Assembly: GCF_016552165.1 (NCBI RefSeq)
Contig: NZ_JACVDA010000013.1
Coordinates: forward strand, 1 to 57,342
Direction: 5' to 3'
DNA length: 57,342 nucleotides
From: Parvimonas parva
Lineage (GTDB): Bacteria > Bacillota > Clostridia > Tissierellales > Peptoniphilaceae
The first letter of the stretch is position 1, and every line of letters starts with the position of its first letter. The notes under the pieces are model-generated. The model saw nothing but the letters and a program-made list of their open reading frames with translations, did no database searches and was not told where the DNA came from. The position numbers and the translations under genes were made by a program. This document shows, piece by piece, positions 18,009 through 26,139 of the stretch.

Positions 18009-18040
18009 AATAGGTGCAATCTTTTTGTTGCACCTATTTT
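18009..18040 (+). terminator. hairpin between precursor and maturase (partial terminator)
   Basis: An 11-base-pair stem AATAGGTGCAA / TTGCACCTATT (18009-18019, 18028-18038) with only four T. It probably lets some polymerase through, making precursor mRNA more abundant than maturase mRNA, and may stabilise its 3' end. Confidence 0.7.
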
Positions 18041-18055
18041 ACTTGGAGGTTAGTT

Positions 18056-19408
18056 ATGAAAATAGGGAGATTTATAGTTTCTGATATTGAAAGAAAAAAA
18101 TCTGAAAAATTTTTAGTATATGATATTTTTTCTAAGAAATTTTTTAATATTGGTAAGAACACTGCTTTAGTTTTATTTAGAAAAAATGAAGAATCTTATG
18201 AATTATATAAGTTTTTATCCAATAAATTGTATAAAGAAAGTTATTTTAGTGAATATATTATCAACAAAGAAAAATTGAATATGGTTAGAATTTTGGTTAC
18301 AAATCAGTGTAATTTAAATTGTAAATATTGTTATGCTAACGCTGGAAGCTATGGTGAAAAATGTTGTTATATGAACTTTAATACTTATTCTAAAGTTTGT
18401 GAATATTTGGGAAAAAAATATAAAAGTATAGGAGAAGTAAATTTTTTTGGGGGAGAACCTACTTTAAATGTAGATGCTATAGAGTATATATGTAAATATT
18501 TTGATAAAAAATATAAATTTAAAACTCCTACATTTTCCATGGTAACTAATGGAACTAATTTGAGTGAGAGGATGTTATATTTAATAAATAAATATAATAT
18601 CCATATAATAATTAGTTTAGATTCTACAAATAGAAATATAAATGATTCGAATAGAAAATTTAAAGATGGTAGTGGAACATTTGACGTTATAGATAAGAAT
18701 ATAATAAAATTACAAAAAAACACATCTAATAAAATTGTTATTGAATCTACTTATACAGAAGAGCATGTAAAAAATAATGTTTCTTATACAGATATAATGT
18801 TAGAAAATTATAAAAGATATAAAATTAAATTAAATATTATCCAGAATGAAAATGGGAATGATAGGTTAATAAAACTTATTAAAGGTTCATCGATTGATAA
18901 TTCATTAAATAGAGATATAGATGTTTTTATAAAATATGGTATTTCTAACTCTAGATTATTATCTTTTTTAAATTCTATTTATGCAACATTTTATAGTGGT
19001 TATTTTTGTGATGCGTTTTTAGGACAAATTGCCATTGATCCATATGGTAGTATTTATCCGTGTCAAATGTTTATTGCATCTAATATTGACAATTCATTGA
19101 AAAATTTTAAAGTAGGAGATGTTTTTAATGGAGATATTAATAGTGAATTTATAATTAATTACATAGAAAAAAATAATAAGAAAAATCTTAGGTTATGTAA
19201 AAATTGTTTTATTAAACCTACATGTAAACAGTGTATGTTTGATAAATACGTTAATTCATCTATTAAAAATAGTTGTAAGTATAATTTTAATAATTATTAT
19301 GAAAGTCTTAATTATTTTATAAATTTAATATCAGATGAAAAAGTTGAAAAATGTATTAGGAGAAATATAAATGAACTTTCAAATGTATACTTTCAATTCA
19401 CACGTTGA
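18056..19408 (+). CDS. radical SAM/SPASM peptide maturase
   Basis: A 450-residue radical SAM enzyme. Residues 1-75 form an N-terminal region that may act as leader-binding domain. The cluster motif CNLNCKYC (Cys85, Cys89, Cys92) opens the TIM barrel, followed by GGEPT. A C-terminal SPASM-type region carries many cysteines (GYFCDAF, IYPCQMF, LCKNCFIKPTCKQC, SCKYN), fitting auxiliary Fe-S clusters. Such enzymes install thioether or C-C links in RiPPs. The overall look resembles clostridial Cys-rich-peptide maturases, from memory. ATG 18056 follows TGGAGG; the in-frame start at 18014 would begin inside the hairpin. Confidence 0.88.
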   Translation: MKIGRFIVSDIERKKSEKFLVYDIFSKKFFNIGKNTALVLFRKNEESYELYKFLSNKLYKESYFSEYIINKEKLNMVRILVTNQCNLNCKYCYANAGSYGEKCCYMNFNTYSKVCEYLGKKYKSIGEVNFFGGEPTLNVDAIEYICKYFDKKYKFKTPTFSMVTNGTNLSERMLYLINKYNIHIIISLDSTNRNINDSNRKFKDGSGTFDVIDKNIIKLQKNTSNKIVIESTYTEEHVKNNVSYTDIMLENYKRYKIKLNIIQNENGNDRLIKLIKGSSIDNSLNRDIDVFIKYGISNSRLLSFLNSIYATFYSGYFCDAFLGQIAIDPYGSIYPCQMFIASNIDNSLKNFKVGDVFNGDINSEFIINYIEKNNKKNLRLCKNCFIKPTCKQCMFDKYVNSSIKNSCKYNFNNYYESLNYFINLISDEKVEKCIRRNINELSNVYFQFTR

Positions 19409-19847
19409 TGTATTTTTTAGTAATGAAATATTAGAAAAAATTGAAAGATATTATAAAAATTCTAATTTAGAAGATATTACATTTGTTTTTTTGAAATATT
19501 GTAACGATAGATTTGTTGCAACAAAATTTGAACAAGTCCCAAATGAAGCAAAAACTAATAATGAACTTTATACTTCGTTAGAACCTAAGTACGTTAAATG
19601 GTTATTTAAAAAAGTAAGAGAAAAAAACGAATATATTATTATAATTCATAATCATATATTCATAAATGCTTTACACTTTTCAAAAAGTGATTTCAGTTTA
19701 TTACATACATATTATAATTTTTTTTATAAAAATTATTCTGAGGATAATATAAAGTTTTTTGGCTCTATTTTAGTAAATTTTGATGAATTTACAGGAATAT
19801 GTTTATATAATAATTGTACTAAAAATATTAATTTTATAAAAAGATAA
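19371..19847 (+). CDS. small JAMM/MPN-motif protein of the RiPP operon
   Basis: A 158-residue protein. Residues 89-109 contain IIIIHNHIFINALHFSKSDF, which fits the JAMM zinc motif H-x-H-x8-S-x2-D with His93, His95, Ser104 and Asp107; the usual Pro after the second His is Ile. Flanking strands (ITFVFLKYC, FFGSILVNF) fit an MPN fold. The catalytic Glu usually sits in the first strand or helix; Glu34, Glu54 and Glu57 are candidates. It overlaps the maturase gene by 38 bases with its own AGGAG (19358-19362), so the two are coupled. Leader removal is the attractive role but is inference. Confidence 0.65.
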   Translation: MNFQMYTFNSHVDVFFSNEILEKIERYYKNSNLEDITFVFLKYCNDRFVATKFEQVPNEAKTNNELYTSLEPKYVKWLFKKVREKNEYIIIIHNHIFINALHFSKSDFSLLHTYYNFFYKNYSEDNIKFFGSILVNFDEFTGICLYNNCTKNINFIKR

Positions 19848-19878
19848 AGCTGTTGTTGCTTTTTGTATAAAAATCGAC

Positions 19879-19907
19879 TTGACTTTTTATTTATTAATTT
19901 ATATAAT
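19879..19907 (+). promoter_or_regulatory. promoter of the mgtC-like gene
   Basis: TTGACT (19879-19884) and TATAAT (19902-19907), spacer 17 bases. Confidence 0.75.
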
Positions 19908-19956
19908 TTAATTAAAATAAAGTGATATTTTATAGAAGTAAAATTAGGAGAATTAT

Positions 19957-20625
19957 ATGAATATCGATATTGAAGTTATTTACACAAATTTAGAATTTTT
20001 GGTAAAAATGATTCTTGCAACCTCAATGGGAGCAATAATTGGTTTTGAAAGAAAGAGTAGAAATAAAGAAGCAGGTATTAGAACTCATGCAATAGTTTGT
20101 TTGGCATCTGCACTTATGATAATAGTTTCAAAGTATGGTTTTTTTGATGTTGGGGAGTTTGATGCAGCTCGTGTTGCGGCTCAAGTTGTGTCAGGAATCG
20201 GATTTTTAGGTGCAGGACTTATTTTTATAAAAAACAATTCAGTAAATGGACTTACAACAGCAGCCGGAGTTTGGGCTACGGCAGGAATCGGACTTGCTAT
20301 GGGGGCAGGTCTTTATGCAGTTGGAATTTTTGGAACAATTTTGATTGTAATAGTTCAAATTTTAATGCATAAAGATACTTTCTTGAGCAAAGACCATTTG
20401 ACAGTTACATTTGAAGTTACGATTGAAGACAGTTTTAATCAAATTAGAGAAATTAGAGAATGTTTAGAGAGATTGAAATTAGAAATTCAAAATATCGAAA
20501 TTGTAAAAAAGAGAGCAACTGTAACTGTAAAGTTTTATACCTTTGTTCCGATTGATTTTGAAAGGGAGCATTTGGAAGATTTAATTTTTGATGATGAAAG
20601 AGTTAGAAAGATAGAAATGTATTGA
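19957..20625 (+). CDS. MgtC/SapB family membrane protein
   Basis: A 222-residue protein with the MgtC N-terminal membrane domain (about residues 12-135: ATSMGAIIGFERKSRNKEAG, VVSGIGFLGAGLIF, GLTTAAGVWATAGIGLAMGAG) and a soluble ACT-like C-terminus. MgtC proteins help growth at low magnesium and, in pathogens, survival in phagocytes. No magnesium transporter gene is beside it. It has its own promoter; its stop codon overlaps the -35 box of the tyrS promoter. Confidence 0.9.
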   Translation: MNIDIEVIYTNLEFLVKMILATSMGAIIGFERKSRNKEAGIRTHAIVCLASALMIIVSKYGFFDVGEFDAARVAAQVVSGIGFLGAGLIFIKNNSVNGLTTAAGVWATAGIGLAMGAGLYAVGIFGTILIVIVQILMHKDTFLSKDHLTVTFEVTIEDSFNQIREIRECLERLKLEIQNIEIVKKRATVTVKFYTFVPIDFEREHLEDLIFDDERVRKIEMY

Positions 20626-20650
20626 CATTTTTAACTTTTTTCTATATAAT
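20622..20650 (+). promoter_or_regulatory. consensus promoter of the tyrS T-box leader
   Basis: Perfect TTGACA (20622-20627) and TATAAT (20645-20650), spacer 17 bases, overlapping the mgtC stop. Confidence 0.9.
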
Positions 20651-20656
20651 TATTAC

Positions 20657-20792
20657 TATATTTAATATTGAGTGTTGATTGTGCATACAACACAGGAGCT
20701 CAGAAGTGATTGTGCTTAAACATTATAAGGCCTATGCGAAGAAAGGTGGTACCACGATAAGTCGTCCTTTCAAAGTTATAGGTCTTTTTTTA
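20657..20792 (+). ncRNA. T-box riboswitch upstream of tyrS, unusually short
   Basis: The antiterminator core AAAGGTGGTACCACG (20742-20756) and the following TCGTCCTTT are the T-box hallmark. The terminator pairs GGCCTAT (20729-20735) with ATAGGTC (20778-20784) before a run of T. Only about 85 bases separate the predicted transcript start from this core, while classic Stem I alone takes about 100. A six-base-pair hairpin GTGTTG / CAACAC (20672-20693) may be a reduced Stem I; a UAC at 20686-20688 is a candidate tyrosine specifier. Uncharged tRNA-Tyr should permit read-through. Confidence 0.85.
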
Positions 20793-20804
20793 TAGGAGGT
20801 TTTT

Positions 20805-22031
20805 ATGGAATACAAAAATGTTTTTGAAGAACTTGTTGACAGAGGATATTTTGAACAAGCAACTTATGAAGAAGAGTTAAAAGAATTGTTATCTAAAGAA
20901 AGAGTTAAATTTTATATCGGTTTTGATGCGACAGCGGATAGTTTAACAATCGGACATTTCATTCAAATAATGGTTATGAAGAGAATGCAAAACTACGGAC
21001 ATATTCCAATCGCTCTTTTAGGAGGGGGAACTACAATGATAGGCGACCCTTCAGGAAGAAGTGATATGAGAATGGTAATGACTGAAGAAAAAATCAATCA
21101 CAATGCTCAAAGATTTTTTGAACAACTTTCAAGATTTATCGACTTTTCAGATGGAAATGCAATTATTGAAAACAACAAAGATTGGCTTTTAGATTTGAAT
21201 TTTGTAAAATTTATGAAAGAAATTGGAGTGCATTTTAGTGTAAATAAAATGCTTACTTGTGATGCTTACAAAAACAGAATGGAAAGAGGACTTACATTCT
21301 TCGAATTTTCATATATGTTAATGCAAAGTTATGATTTCTTACATCTTTACAGAAAACATGGTTGTAAATTACAACTAGGTGGTAGCGACCAATGGAGTAA
21401 TATTCTTGGTGGATATGACTTAGTTAGAAAGATTGAACAAGACAAAGTTTATGCCATGACTTTCAAACTTTTGACAACTGCTGACGGTGTTAAGATGGGT
21501 AAATCTCAAAAGGGTGCTATTTGGCTAGATGAAGAAAAGACTTCTCCTTATGAACTTTTCCAATATATGAGAAATGTTGATGATAGAGATGTTGAAAAAT
21601 TCTTACTTATGCTAACATTCTTGCCAACTGAAAAATGTAGAGAATTAGGTCAATATAAAGACGAAAAGATTAATGAGGCAAAAGAAATTTTAGCTTTTGA
21701 AGTAACAAAAATTATTCATGGCGAAGAAAAAGCTCAAAAAGCATTAGAAACTGCAAGAGCATTATTTAGTGGCGAGCTTTTAGATGAAAATATGCCTTCA
21801 ACTGAAATTAAAAAATGCAATTTTGAAAATGAAGAAATCGGAATTTTGGATTTAGTTAGAATTTGTGGTCTTTCAAAATCAAATGGAGAGGCTAGAAGAC
21901 TTATAGAACAAGGTGGAATTTCTTTAAACGGAGAAAAAATTACAGATACAAATACAAAAGTTTCTCTTAACTTGGAAGAAATTGTTATTAAAAAAGGTAA
22001 AAAAGTATATCACAGAGTAATTGCTTTATAG
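20805..22031 (+). CDS. tyrS: tyrosyl-tRNA synthetase
   Basis: This 408-residue class I enzyme charges tRNA-Tyr. Features are the HIGH-like sequence TIGHF near residue 45, the tyrosine-binding region with GGSDQWSNILGG, the KMSKS variant KMGKS, and a C-terminal S4 RNA-binding domain (about residues 340-405, KSNGEARRLIEQGGISLNG). The ATG follows AGGAGG at the base of the T-box terminator. Expression should be controlled by the T-box. Confidence 0.95.
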   Translation: MEYKNVFEELVDRGYFEQATYEEELKELLSKERVKFYIGFDATADSLTIGHFIQIMVMKRMQNYGHIPIALLGGGTTMIGDPSGRSDMRMVMTEEKINHNAQRFFEQLSRFIDFSDGNAIIENNKDWLLDLNFVKFMKEIGVHFSVNKMLTCDAYKNRMERGLTFFEFSYMLMQSYDFLHLYRKHGCKLQLGGSDQWSNILGGYDLVRKIEQDKVYAMTFKLLTTADGVKMGKSQKGAIWLDEEKTSPYELFQYMRNVDDRDVEKFLLMLTFLPTEKCRELGQYKDEKINEAKEILAFEVTKIIHGEEKAQKALETARALFSGELLDENMPSTEIKKCNFENEEIGILDLVRICGLSKSNGEARRLIEQGGISLNGEKITDTNTKVSLNLEEIVIKKGKKVYHRVIAL

Positions 22032-22040
22032 GAGTTTTTG

Positions 22041-22676
22041 ATGAAAAATGAAGATATATATGTTGTAGGAATTGCTGGAGGTTCTGCCTCCGGTAAGACT
22101 ACAATTATTGAAAAATTAAAAAAACAATTTAAAGATGAAATTGTAATGATTAGCCACGATTTTTATTACTGGGCAAATGATGATAAGACAATGGAAGAAA
22201 GAGTTAAGTTGAATTACGACCACCCAAAATCATTTGAAACTGAAAAACTTATTGAAGATTTAAAAGTTTTAAAATCAGGAAAAGAAGTTGATCTTCCGAT
22301 TTATGACTTTACGATTCATACAAGAAAAAAAGAAACTCTAAGAGTATATCCACGACCTGTAATAATCGTTGAAGGGATTTTGATTTTGGAAGATGCAAGA
22401 CTTAGAGAGCTTATGGACTTAAAGGTTTATGTAGATACAGATGCAGACGAAAGACTAATCAGAAGAATTTTAAGAGATACAAAAGAGAGAGGGAGAAGTC
22501 TTGAAAGTATTTTGACTCAATATCAAAATACAGTTAAACCAATGCACGAAGAATTTATCGAGCCAAGCAAAAAACACGCCGATATAATCATTCCTCGTGG
22601 TGGAGAAAATGCTCCTGCAATAAAAATGTTGGTGCAACATTTAAAGACTTTTTTAAATAAAAATGAAAAAAATTAG
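22041..22676 (+). CDS. udk: uridine kinase
   Basis: A 211-residue P-loop kinase of pyrimidine salvage that phosphorylates uridine and cytidine. Walker A is GGSASGKTT near residue 13; the HDFYYW, YDHPKSFETEKL and YDFTIHTR segments and RRILRDTKERGR lid region are typical of Udk. I prefer ATG 22041 (GGAG at 22031-22034) over the TTG three bases upstream. It overlaps the next gene by 14 bases. Confidence 0.93.
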   Translation: MKNEDIYVVGIAGGSASGKTTIIEKLKKQFKDEIVMISHDFYYWANDDKTMEERVKLNYDHPKSFETEKLIEDLKVLKSGKEVDLPIYDFTIHTRKKETLRVYPRPVIIVEGILILEDARLRELMDLKVYVDTDADERLIRRILRDTKERGRSLESILTQYQNTVKPMHEEFIEPSKKHADIIIPRGGENAPAIKMLVQHLKTFLNKNEKN

Positions 22677-23124
22677 TAAAACAAATGTATGTAGAATTTT
22701 AGATAGCAAAAAAATAAAATATGATTTTGTTGTTAGAGAAGAAACTGAAGAATTTGAAGAAATAGGAATTGACAGAAATATTTGTTTTAAAACACTTGTC
22801 TTAGAGGGAAGTGATAAAAATCATTATGTCTGTGTCATTCCTATTGATGAGCATTTGGATTTGAAAAAGGCAAGTAAATACTTTGGAATAAAAAGTATTA
22901 AAATGATTTCTCAAAAGGAACTTGAGCCACTTACTGGATATGTTCATGGTGGTTGTAGTCCGGTTGGAATGAAAACAAAATTTAAAACGGTTTTTGACAA
23001 AAGAGCAAAGACTATGGAAAAATTTTTGATTAGTGCCGGAAAAGTTAGAAATTCCCTTGTCGTAAATCCGATTGAATTTGCGTTGTTTTGTGATGCAGAT
23101 TTTACAGATTTGGTAGTAGAGTGA
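22663..23124 (+). CDS. ybaK: YbaK/EbsC-type aminoacyl-tRNA deacylase
   Basis: A 153-residue protein of the YbaK/EbsC family, which hydrolyses Cys-tRNA-Pro and related mischarged tRNAs. Characteristic are FKTLVLEG, the nucleotide-binding KKASKYFG, the loop TGYVHGGCSPVGMK and GKVRNSLVVNP near the C-terminus. Its start lies inside the udk end and its stop overlaps the next start (TGATG), so udk, ybaK and the next gene are coupled. Confidence 0.9.
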   Translation: MKKISKTNVCRILDSKKIKYDFVVREETEEFEEIGIDRNICFKTLVLEGSDKNHYVCVIPIDEHLDLKKASKYFGIKSIKMISQKELEPLTGYVHGGCSPVGMKTKFKTVFDKRAKTMEKFLISAGKVRNSLVVNPIEFALFCDADFTDLVVE

Positions 23125-23720
23125 TGATAAATTGTATTATACTTGCAGGAGGAAATTCCAGAAGAATGACCTTTCCTAAGGAATTTATAGAAATTGACGA
23201 AAAATATCTGGTGCACAATTCGATAGAAATTTTAAAAAATATTTTTGAAGATATAATTGTGGTTTCAAATAATAAAGAGCATTACAAAGATTTAAAAGTT
23301 AAAGTCGTTAGAGATATTTTTTACAAAAAGGGTCCACTTGCAGGACTTCATAGTGGGCTTTGCTATTCTGAAAGTGAATTTTCATTTTTGACTGCTTGTG
23401 ATATGCCGAATATAAATGAGGATTTTATAAGATTTTTAATTTCTAAGCTGGATAAAAACTTTGACGGAGTGATTTGCGTTTCAAAGGAGAATAAATTACT
23501 TCCTATGAATGCAATCTACAAAAATTCTCTAAAAGAAAATTTGCGAGAAGAATTACTCAAAGACCACCGAAAATTTGTAAAATTCATCGAGGACAATAAA
23601 TTTAAAACTATACCTTACGAAGATTGGGAAAAATTTGACAAACAAAACATATTTGAAAATTTGAATACAATTAGCGAATTGGAAAAATTTAAAATGGAAA
23701 AGAATAATAAAATAATTTAG
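23124..23720 (+). CDS. MobA-like nucleotidyltransferase
   Basis: A 198-residue protein with a Rossmann-type nucleotidyltransferase start (CIILAGGNSRRM) and the metal/nucleotide motif LTACDMPNI near residue 92. It resembles MobA, which attaches GMP to molybdopterin. The usual LAGGxSxRMGxxK reads LAGGNSRRMTFPK, so the conserved Gly is lost, and no molybdenum cofactor gene is near. Another NTP-transferase substrate is possible. ATG 23124 overlaps the ybaK stop by one base. Confidence 0.7.
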   Translation: MINCIILAGGNSRRMTFPKEFIEIDEKYLVHNSIEILKNIFEDIIVVSNNKEHYKDLKVKVVRDIFYKKGPLAGLHSGLCYSESEFSFLTACDMPNINEDFIRFLISKLDKNFDGVICVSKENKLLPMNAIYKNSLKENLREELLKDHRKFVKFIEDNKFKTIPYEDWEKFDKQNIFENLNTISELEKFKMEKNNKII

Positions 23721-23748
23721 AGAATTTAATTATTATACCATTATTATG

Positions 23749-23802
23749 CACTTATTAAAGTTATATTTTTTAGTTGTTACTTTTAATAAGTGTAATTTTT
23801 TT
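23749..23802 (+). terminator. probable terminator of the udk-ybaK-mobA unit
   Basis: CACTTATTAAAG (23749-23760) pairs with CTTTTAATAAGTG (23780-23792, one unpaired T). The loop is long and a T-run ends at 23802. Confidence 0.6.
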
Positions 23803-23852
23803 GCACGATAATTTGTCAAATCAAGTGCAACTCTAAATTGCAAGAATAAATT
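23801..23852. repeat. solitary IS30-like end beside a nested palindrome
   Basis: AAATTGCAAGAATAAATT (23835-23852) is an exact 18-base match to the terminal repeat of the IS at both window edges. Next to it lies an interrupted palindrome, TTGCAC (23801-23806) / GTGCAA (23825-23830) with inner TTTG-T-CAAA (23812-23820). No transposase sequence is attached. It may be a relic of an excised or decayed copy; some IS30-type elements prefer palindromic targets. Confidence 0.5.
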
Positions 23853-23925
23853 AAATAAACATTCTATTTTCTTTTGTTTTTCGTAAAAATGTGATACAAT
23901 AAATAGTTGTATGAATGGAGGAAAT

Positions 23926-24714
23926 ATGGGTTTAAGATTTTGTCCACTTTTTAGTGGGAGCGACGGTAATTGCTCATTTTTAGAGATTGACAATAGAAGA
24001 TATTTGATAGATGCAGGTTTTAGTGGAAAGAAAATTGAATGTAATTTAAAACAATTGGGTGTTGACCCAAGTACGATTGACTTGATTTTTTTAACTCATG
24101 AGCATATTGATCATATTAGAGGGGCCGGTGTACTTTCAAGGCGTTACGATATTAAGATTTGTAGTAATGTTGAAACTTTAACTGCAGGTGCATCTAAGCT
24201 TGGTAAAATTAAAGATGAAAATATTGTCGTTATCGGTACTGAAAAGAAACACAAGTTTTCTCTTTTTGATTTATATACTTTGGAAATTTCGCACGATTGT
24301 GCAAGGGGAATGGGTTTTGTCTTTAATACTGATTATGGTAAAATTACGCTTTTAACGGATACAGGAATTGTTACAAATCATATGAAGGAAAAAATTTATG
24401 GCTCAAAGATTTTTTATTTTGAGGCGAATCACGATTTGGAAATGCTTAAAAGAGGTCCTTATGATTATAATTTAAAGCAAAGAATTTTGGGAGAGTTCGG
24501 ACATATTTCAAATGTTACAAGTGGAAACGCATTGTCCGAGGTAGTAACCGACAAGTGCAAAAAAGTTTATCTTGGACATTTAAGTGAAACAAATAATGAA
24601 GAAAAACTTGCCTATGATGAGGTATATAAGATTTTGAATGAGGAAAATGTAAGTCAATATACAAATCTTGAAGTTTCTAAAAGATTTGAAAATAGTAGTG
24701 TAACGGAAGTGTAA
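23926..24714 (+). CDS. MBL-fold hydrolase, WalJ/YycJ type
   Basis: A 262-residue metallo-beta-lactamase-fold protein. The start LRFCPLFSGSDGNCSFLEI and metal motif THEHIDHIRG are those of WalJ (YycJ), a putative DNA exonuclease usually linked to the WalKR cell-wall two-component system. Later ligands are in LEISHDCA, LLTDTG and GHLS. No walK or walR is in the window; instead rlmH follows two bases after, a common neighbour. ATG 23926 has GGAGG at 23917-23921. A TACAAT -10 box lies at 23895-23900. Confidence 0.85.
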   Translation: MGLRFCPLFSGSDGNCSFLEIDNRRYLIDAGFSGKKIECNLKQLGVDPSTIDLIFLTHEHIDHIRGAGVLSRRYDIKICSNVETLTAGASKLGKIKDENIVVIGTEKKHKFSLFDLYTLEISHDCARGMGFVFNTDYGKITLLTDTGIVTNHMKEKIYGSKIFYFEANHDLEMLKRGPYDYNLKQRILGEFGHISNVTSGNALSEVVTDKCKKVYLGHLSETNNEEKLAYDEVYKILNEENVSQYTNLEVSKRFENSSVTEV

Positions 24715-24715
24715 T

Positions 24716-25198
24716 ATGAATATAAAAATTTTGTGTGTTGGGAAATTATCGGAAAAATTTTTCAAAGATGCATGTGAGGAATATAAAAAAAGAATTTCCG
24801 CCTTTTCAAAAATTGAAATTGTTGAAATTGCAGAGGAGAAAATTTTAACACAAACGCCAAGTAAAGCAGAAATTGAAAATGTGTTAAAAAAGGAAGAAAG
24901 TAGAATTTTGGGTAAAATTTCAGATAGTGAATTTGTTATAACTCTTGAAATTTTAGGAAAATCAATCGACAGCGAAACTTTTTCTAAATTTTTAGAAGAT
25001 AAAATGAATGACGGTAATTCAAAATTCACATTTGTAATCGGTGGAAGTTTTGGTCTTGGAGATGAAGTCAAGAAAAGAAGTAATTTTAAACTATCTTTTT
25101 CTAAATTTACACTTCCACACCAGCTGTTTAGAGTTGTTTTGCTTGAACAAATTTACAGAGCTTTTAAAATAATGAACAATCAAATTTATCACAAGTAG
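24716..25198 (+). CDS. rlmH: 23S rRNA (pseudouridine1915-N3)-methyltransferase RlmH
   Basis: A 160-residue SPOUT methyltransferase that acts on helix 69 of 23S rRNA in whole ribosomes. The start NIKILCVGKL, central GGSFGLGDEVKKRSN (SAM knot) and C-terminus LPHQLFRVVLLEQIYRAFKI are diagnostic. It is two bases behind walJ and eight bases before ttcA. Confidence 0.96.
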   Translation: MNIKILCVGKLSEKFFKDACEEYKKRISAFSKIEIVEIAEEKILTQTPSKAEIENVLKKEESRILGKISDSEFVITLEILGKSIDSETFSKFLEDKMNDGNSKFTFVIGGSFGLGDEVKKRSNFKLSFSKFTLPHQLFRVVLLEQIYRAFKIMNNQIYHK

Positions 25199-25205
25199 GA
25201 GAAAT

Positions 25206-26123
25206 ATGGAAAACAAAAAAATAAAGGAAATAATGGAAAATAGAGAAAATAATTTACAGGCAACTTGTCCTGTTCTATTTCCGGAAAATGAAAGAGCAAG
25301 TCTTTCCGATATTGAAAGGTCGCTTATAAAAAGATATAGAAAGCATATTTGGTCAAAGTTTGTTAAGGCTATTAAGGAATATAATTTAATAGAGGATGGA
25401 GATAAGATTGCTGTTGCAATTTCCGGAGGAAAGGACAGTCTGATTATGGCTAAACTTTTTCAGGAGTTAAAGAAGAATGGAAAAGATAATTTTGAATTGG
25501 AATTTATCGCAATGGACCCTGGTTATCATCCGTCGATAAAGGAATTGCTTTTAGAAAATGCAAAGTATTTGGAAATTCCTTTGACTTACTATCCGGCAGA
25601 TATTTTTGCTGTTGCAGATAAAATTGCAGGAGATTATCCTTGTTATATGTGTGCGAGAATGAGAAGAGGCTCGCTTTATGCAAAGGCAAAGGAGCTTGGT
25701 TGTAATAAATTGGCATTGGGTCATCATTTTAATGATGTTATCGAAACAACAATGTTAAATTTACTTTGTGCAGGAAGTTTTAAAACAATGCCACCGAAGT
25801 TAAAGGCGAAAAATTTTGAAAATATGGAAATAATAAGACCTTTGTATCTAATAGAGGAAGAATACATAATAAGATGGATGAAATCAACAGGTCTTATGCC
25901 TTTAAACTGCGCTTGTATGGTTGCTGCGAAAAAAATCGGAAATAAAAGGTATCAAATTAAAGATTTAATCGAAAATTTGAAAAAAGATTTTAAAAATGTT
26001 GACAGTTCAATCTTTAGAGCAGGAGAAAATGTAAATATAAATTTACTTTTAGGTTATGAAATAAATGGCCATAAAGTAGATTTTAATGAAAAGTATGAAG
26101 AAAACAATCCATTTTATGAATAA
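25206..26123 (+). CDS. TtcA-family tRNA thiolation ATPase
   Basis: A 305-residue PP-loop ATPase. SGGKDSL near residue 76 binds ATP; YPCYMCARMRRG supplies a CxxC pair, and LNCACM later supplies another cysteine pair for an Fe-S cluster. GHHFNDVIETTMLNL is typical of TtcA, which makes 2-thiocytidine at tRNA position 32. Firmicutes paralogues may modify other sites, so I name only the family. Confidence 0.85.
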   Translation: MENKKIKEIMENRENNLQATCPVLFPENERASLSDIERSLIKRYRKHIWSKFVKAIKEYNLIEDGDKIAVAISGGKDSLIMAKLFQELKKNGKDNFELEFIAMDPGYHPSIKELLLENAKYLEIPLTYYPADIFAVADKIAGDYPCYMCARMRRGSLYAKAKELGCNKLALGHHFNDVIETTMLNLLCAGSFKTMPPKLKAKNFENMEIIRPLYLIEEEYIIRWMKSTGLMPLNCACMVAAKKIGNKRYQIKDLIENLKKDFKNVDSSIFRAGENVNINLLLGYEINGHKVDFNEKYEENNPFYE

Positions 26124-26139
26124 GTTATAGGAGGATGGC

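Noticed and set aside
8434-19847. One single peptide system reaching from the PqqD-like gene to the JAMM gene
   Set aside because: Terminators at 12.07 and 15.95 kb, separate promoters and the pepF unit lie between. A functional link through the PqqD-like protein is possible but not supported by the sequence alone.
23124-23720. Molybdenum cofactor biosynthesis locus
   Set aside because: Only one MobA-like gene with an altered LAGGxSxRMG motif is present and no other moa or moe gene is in the window.
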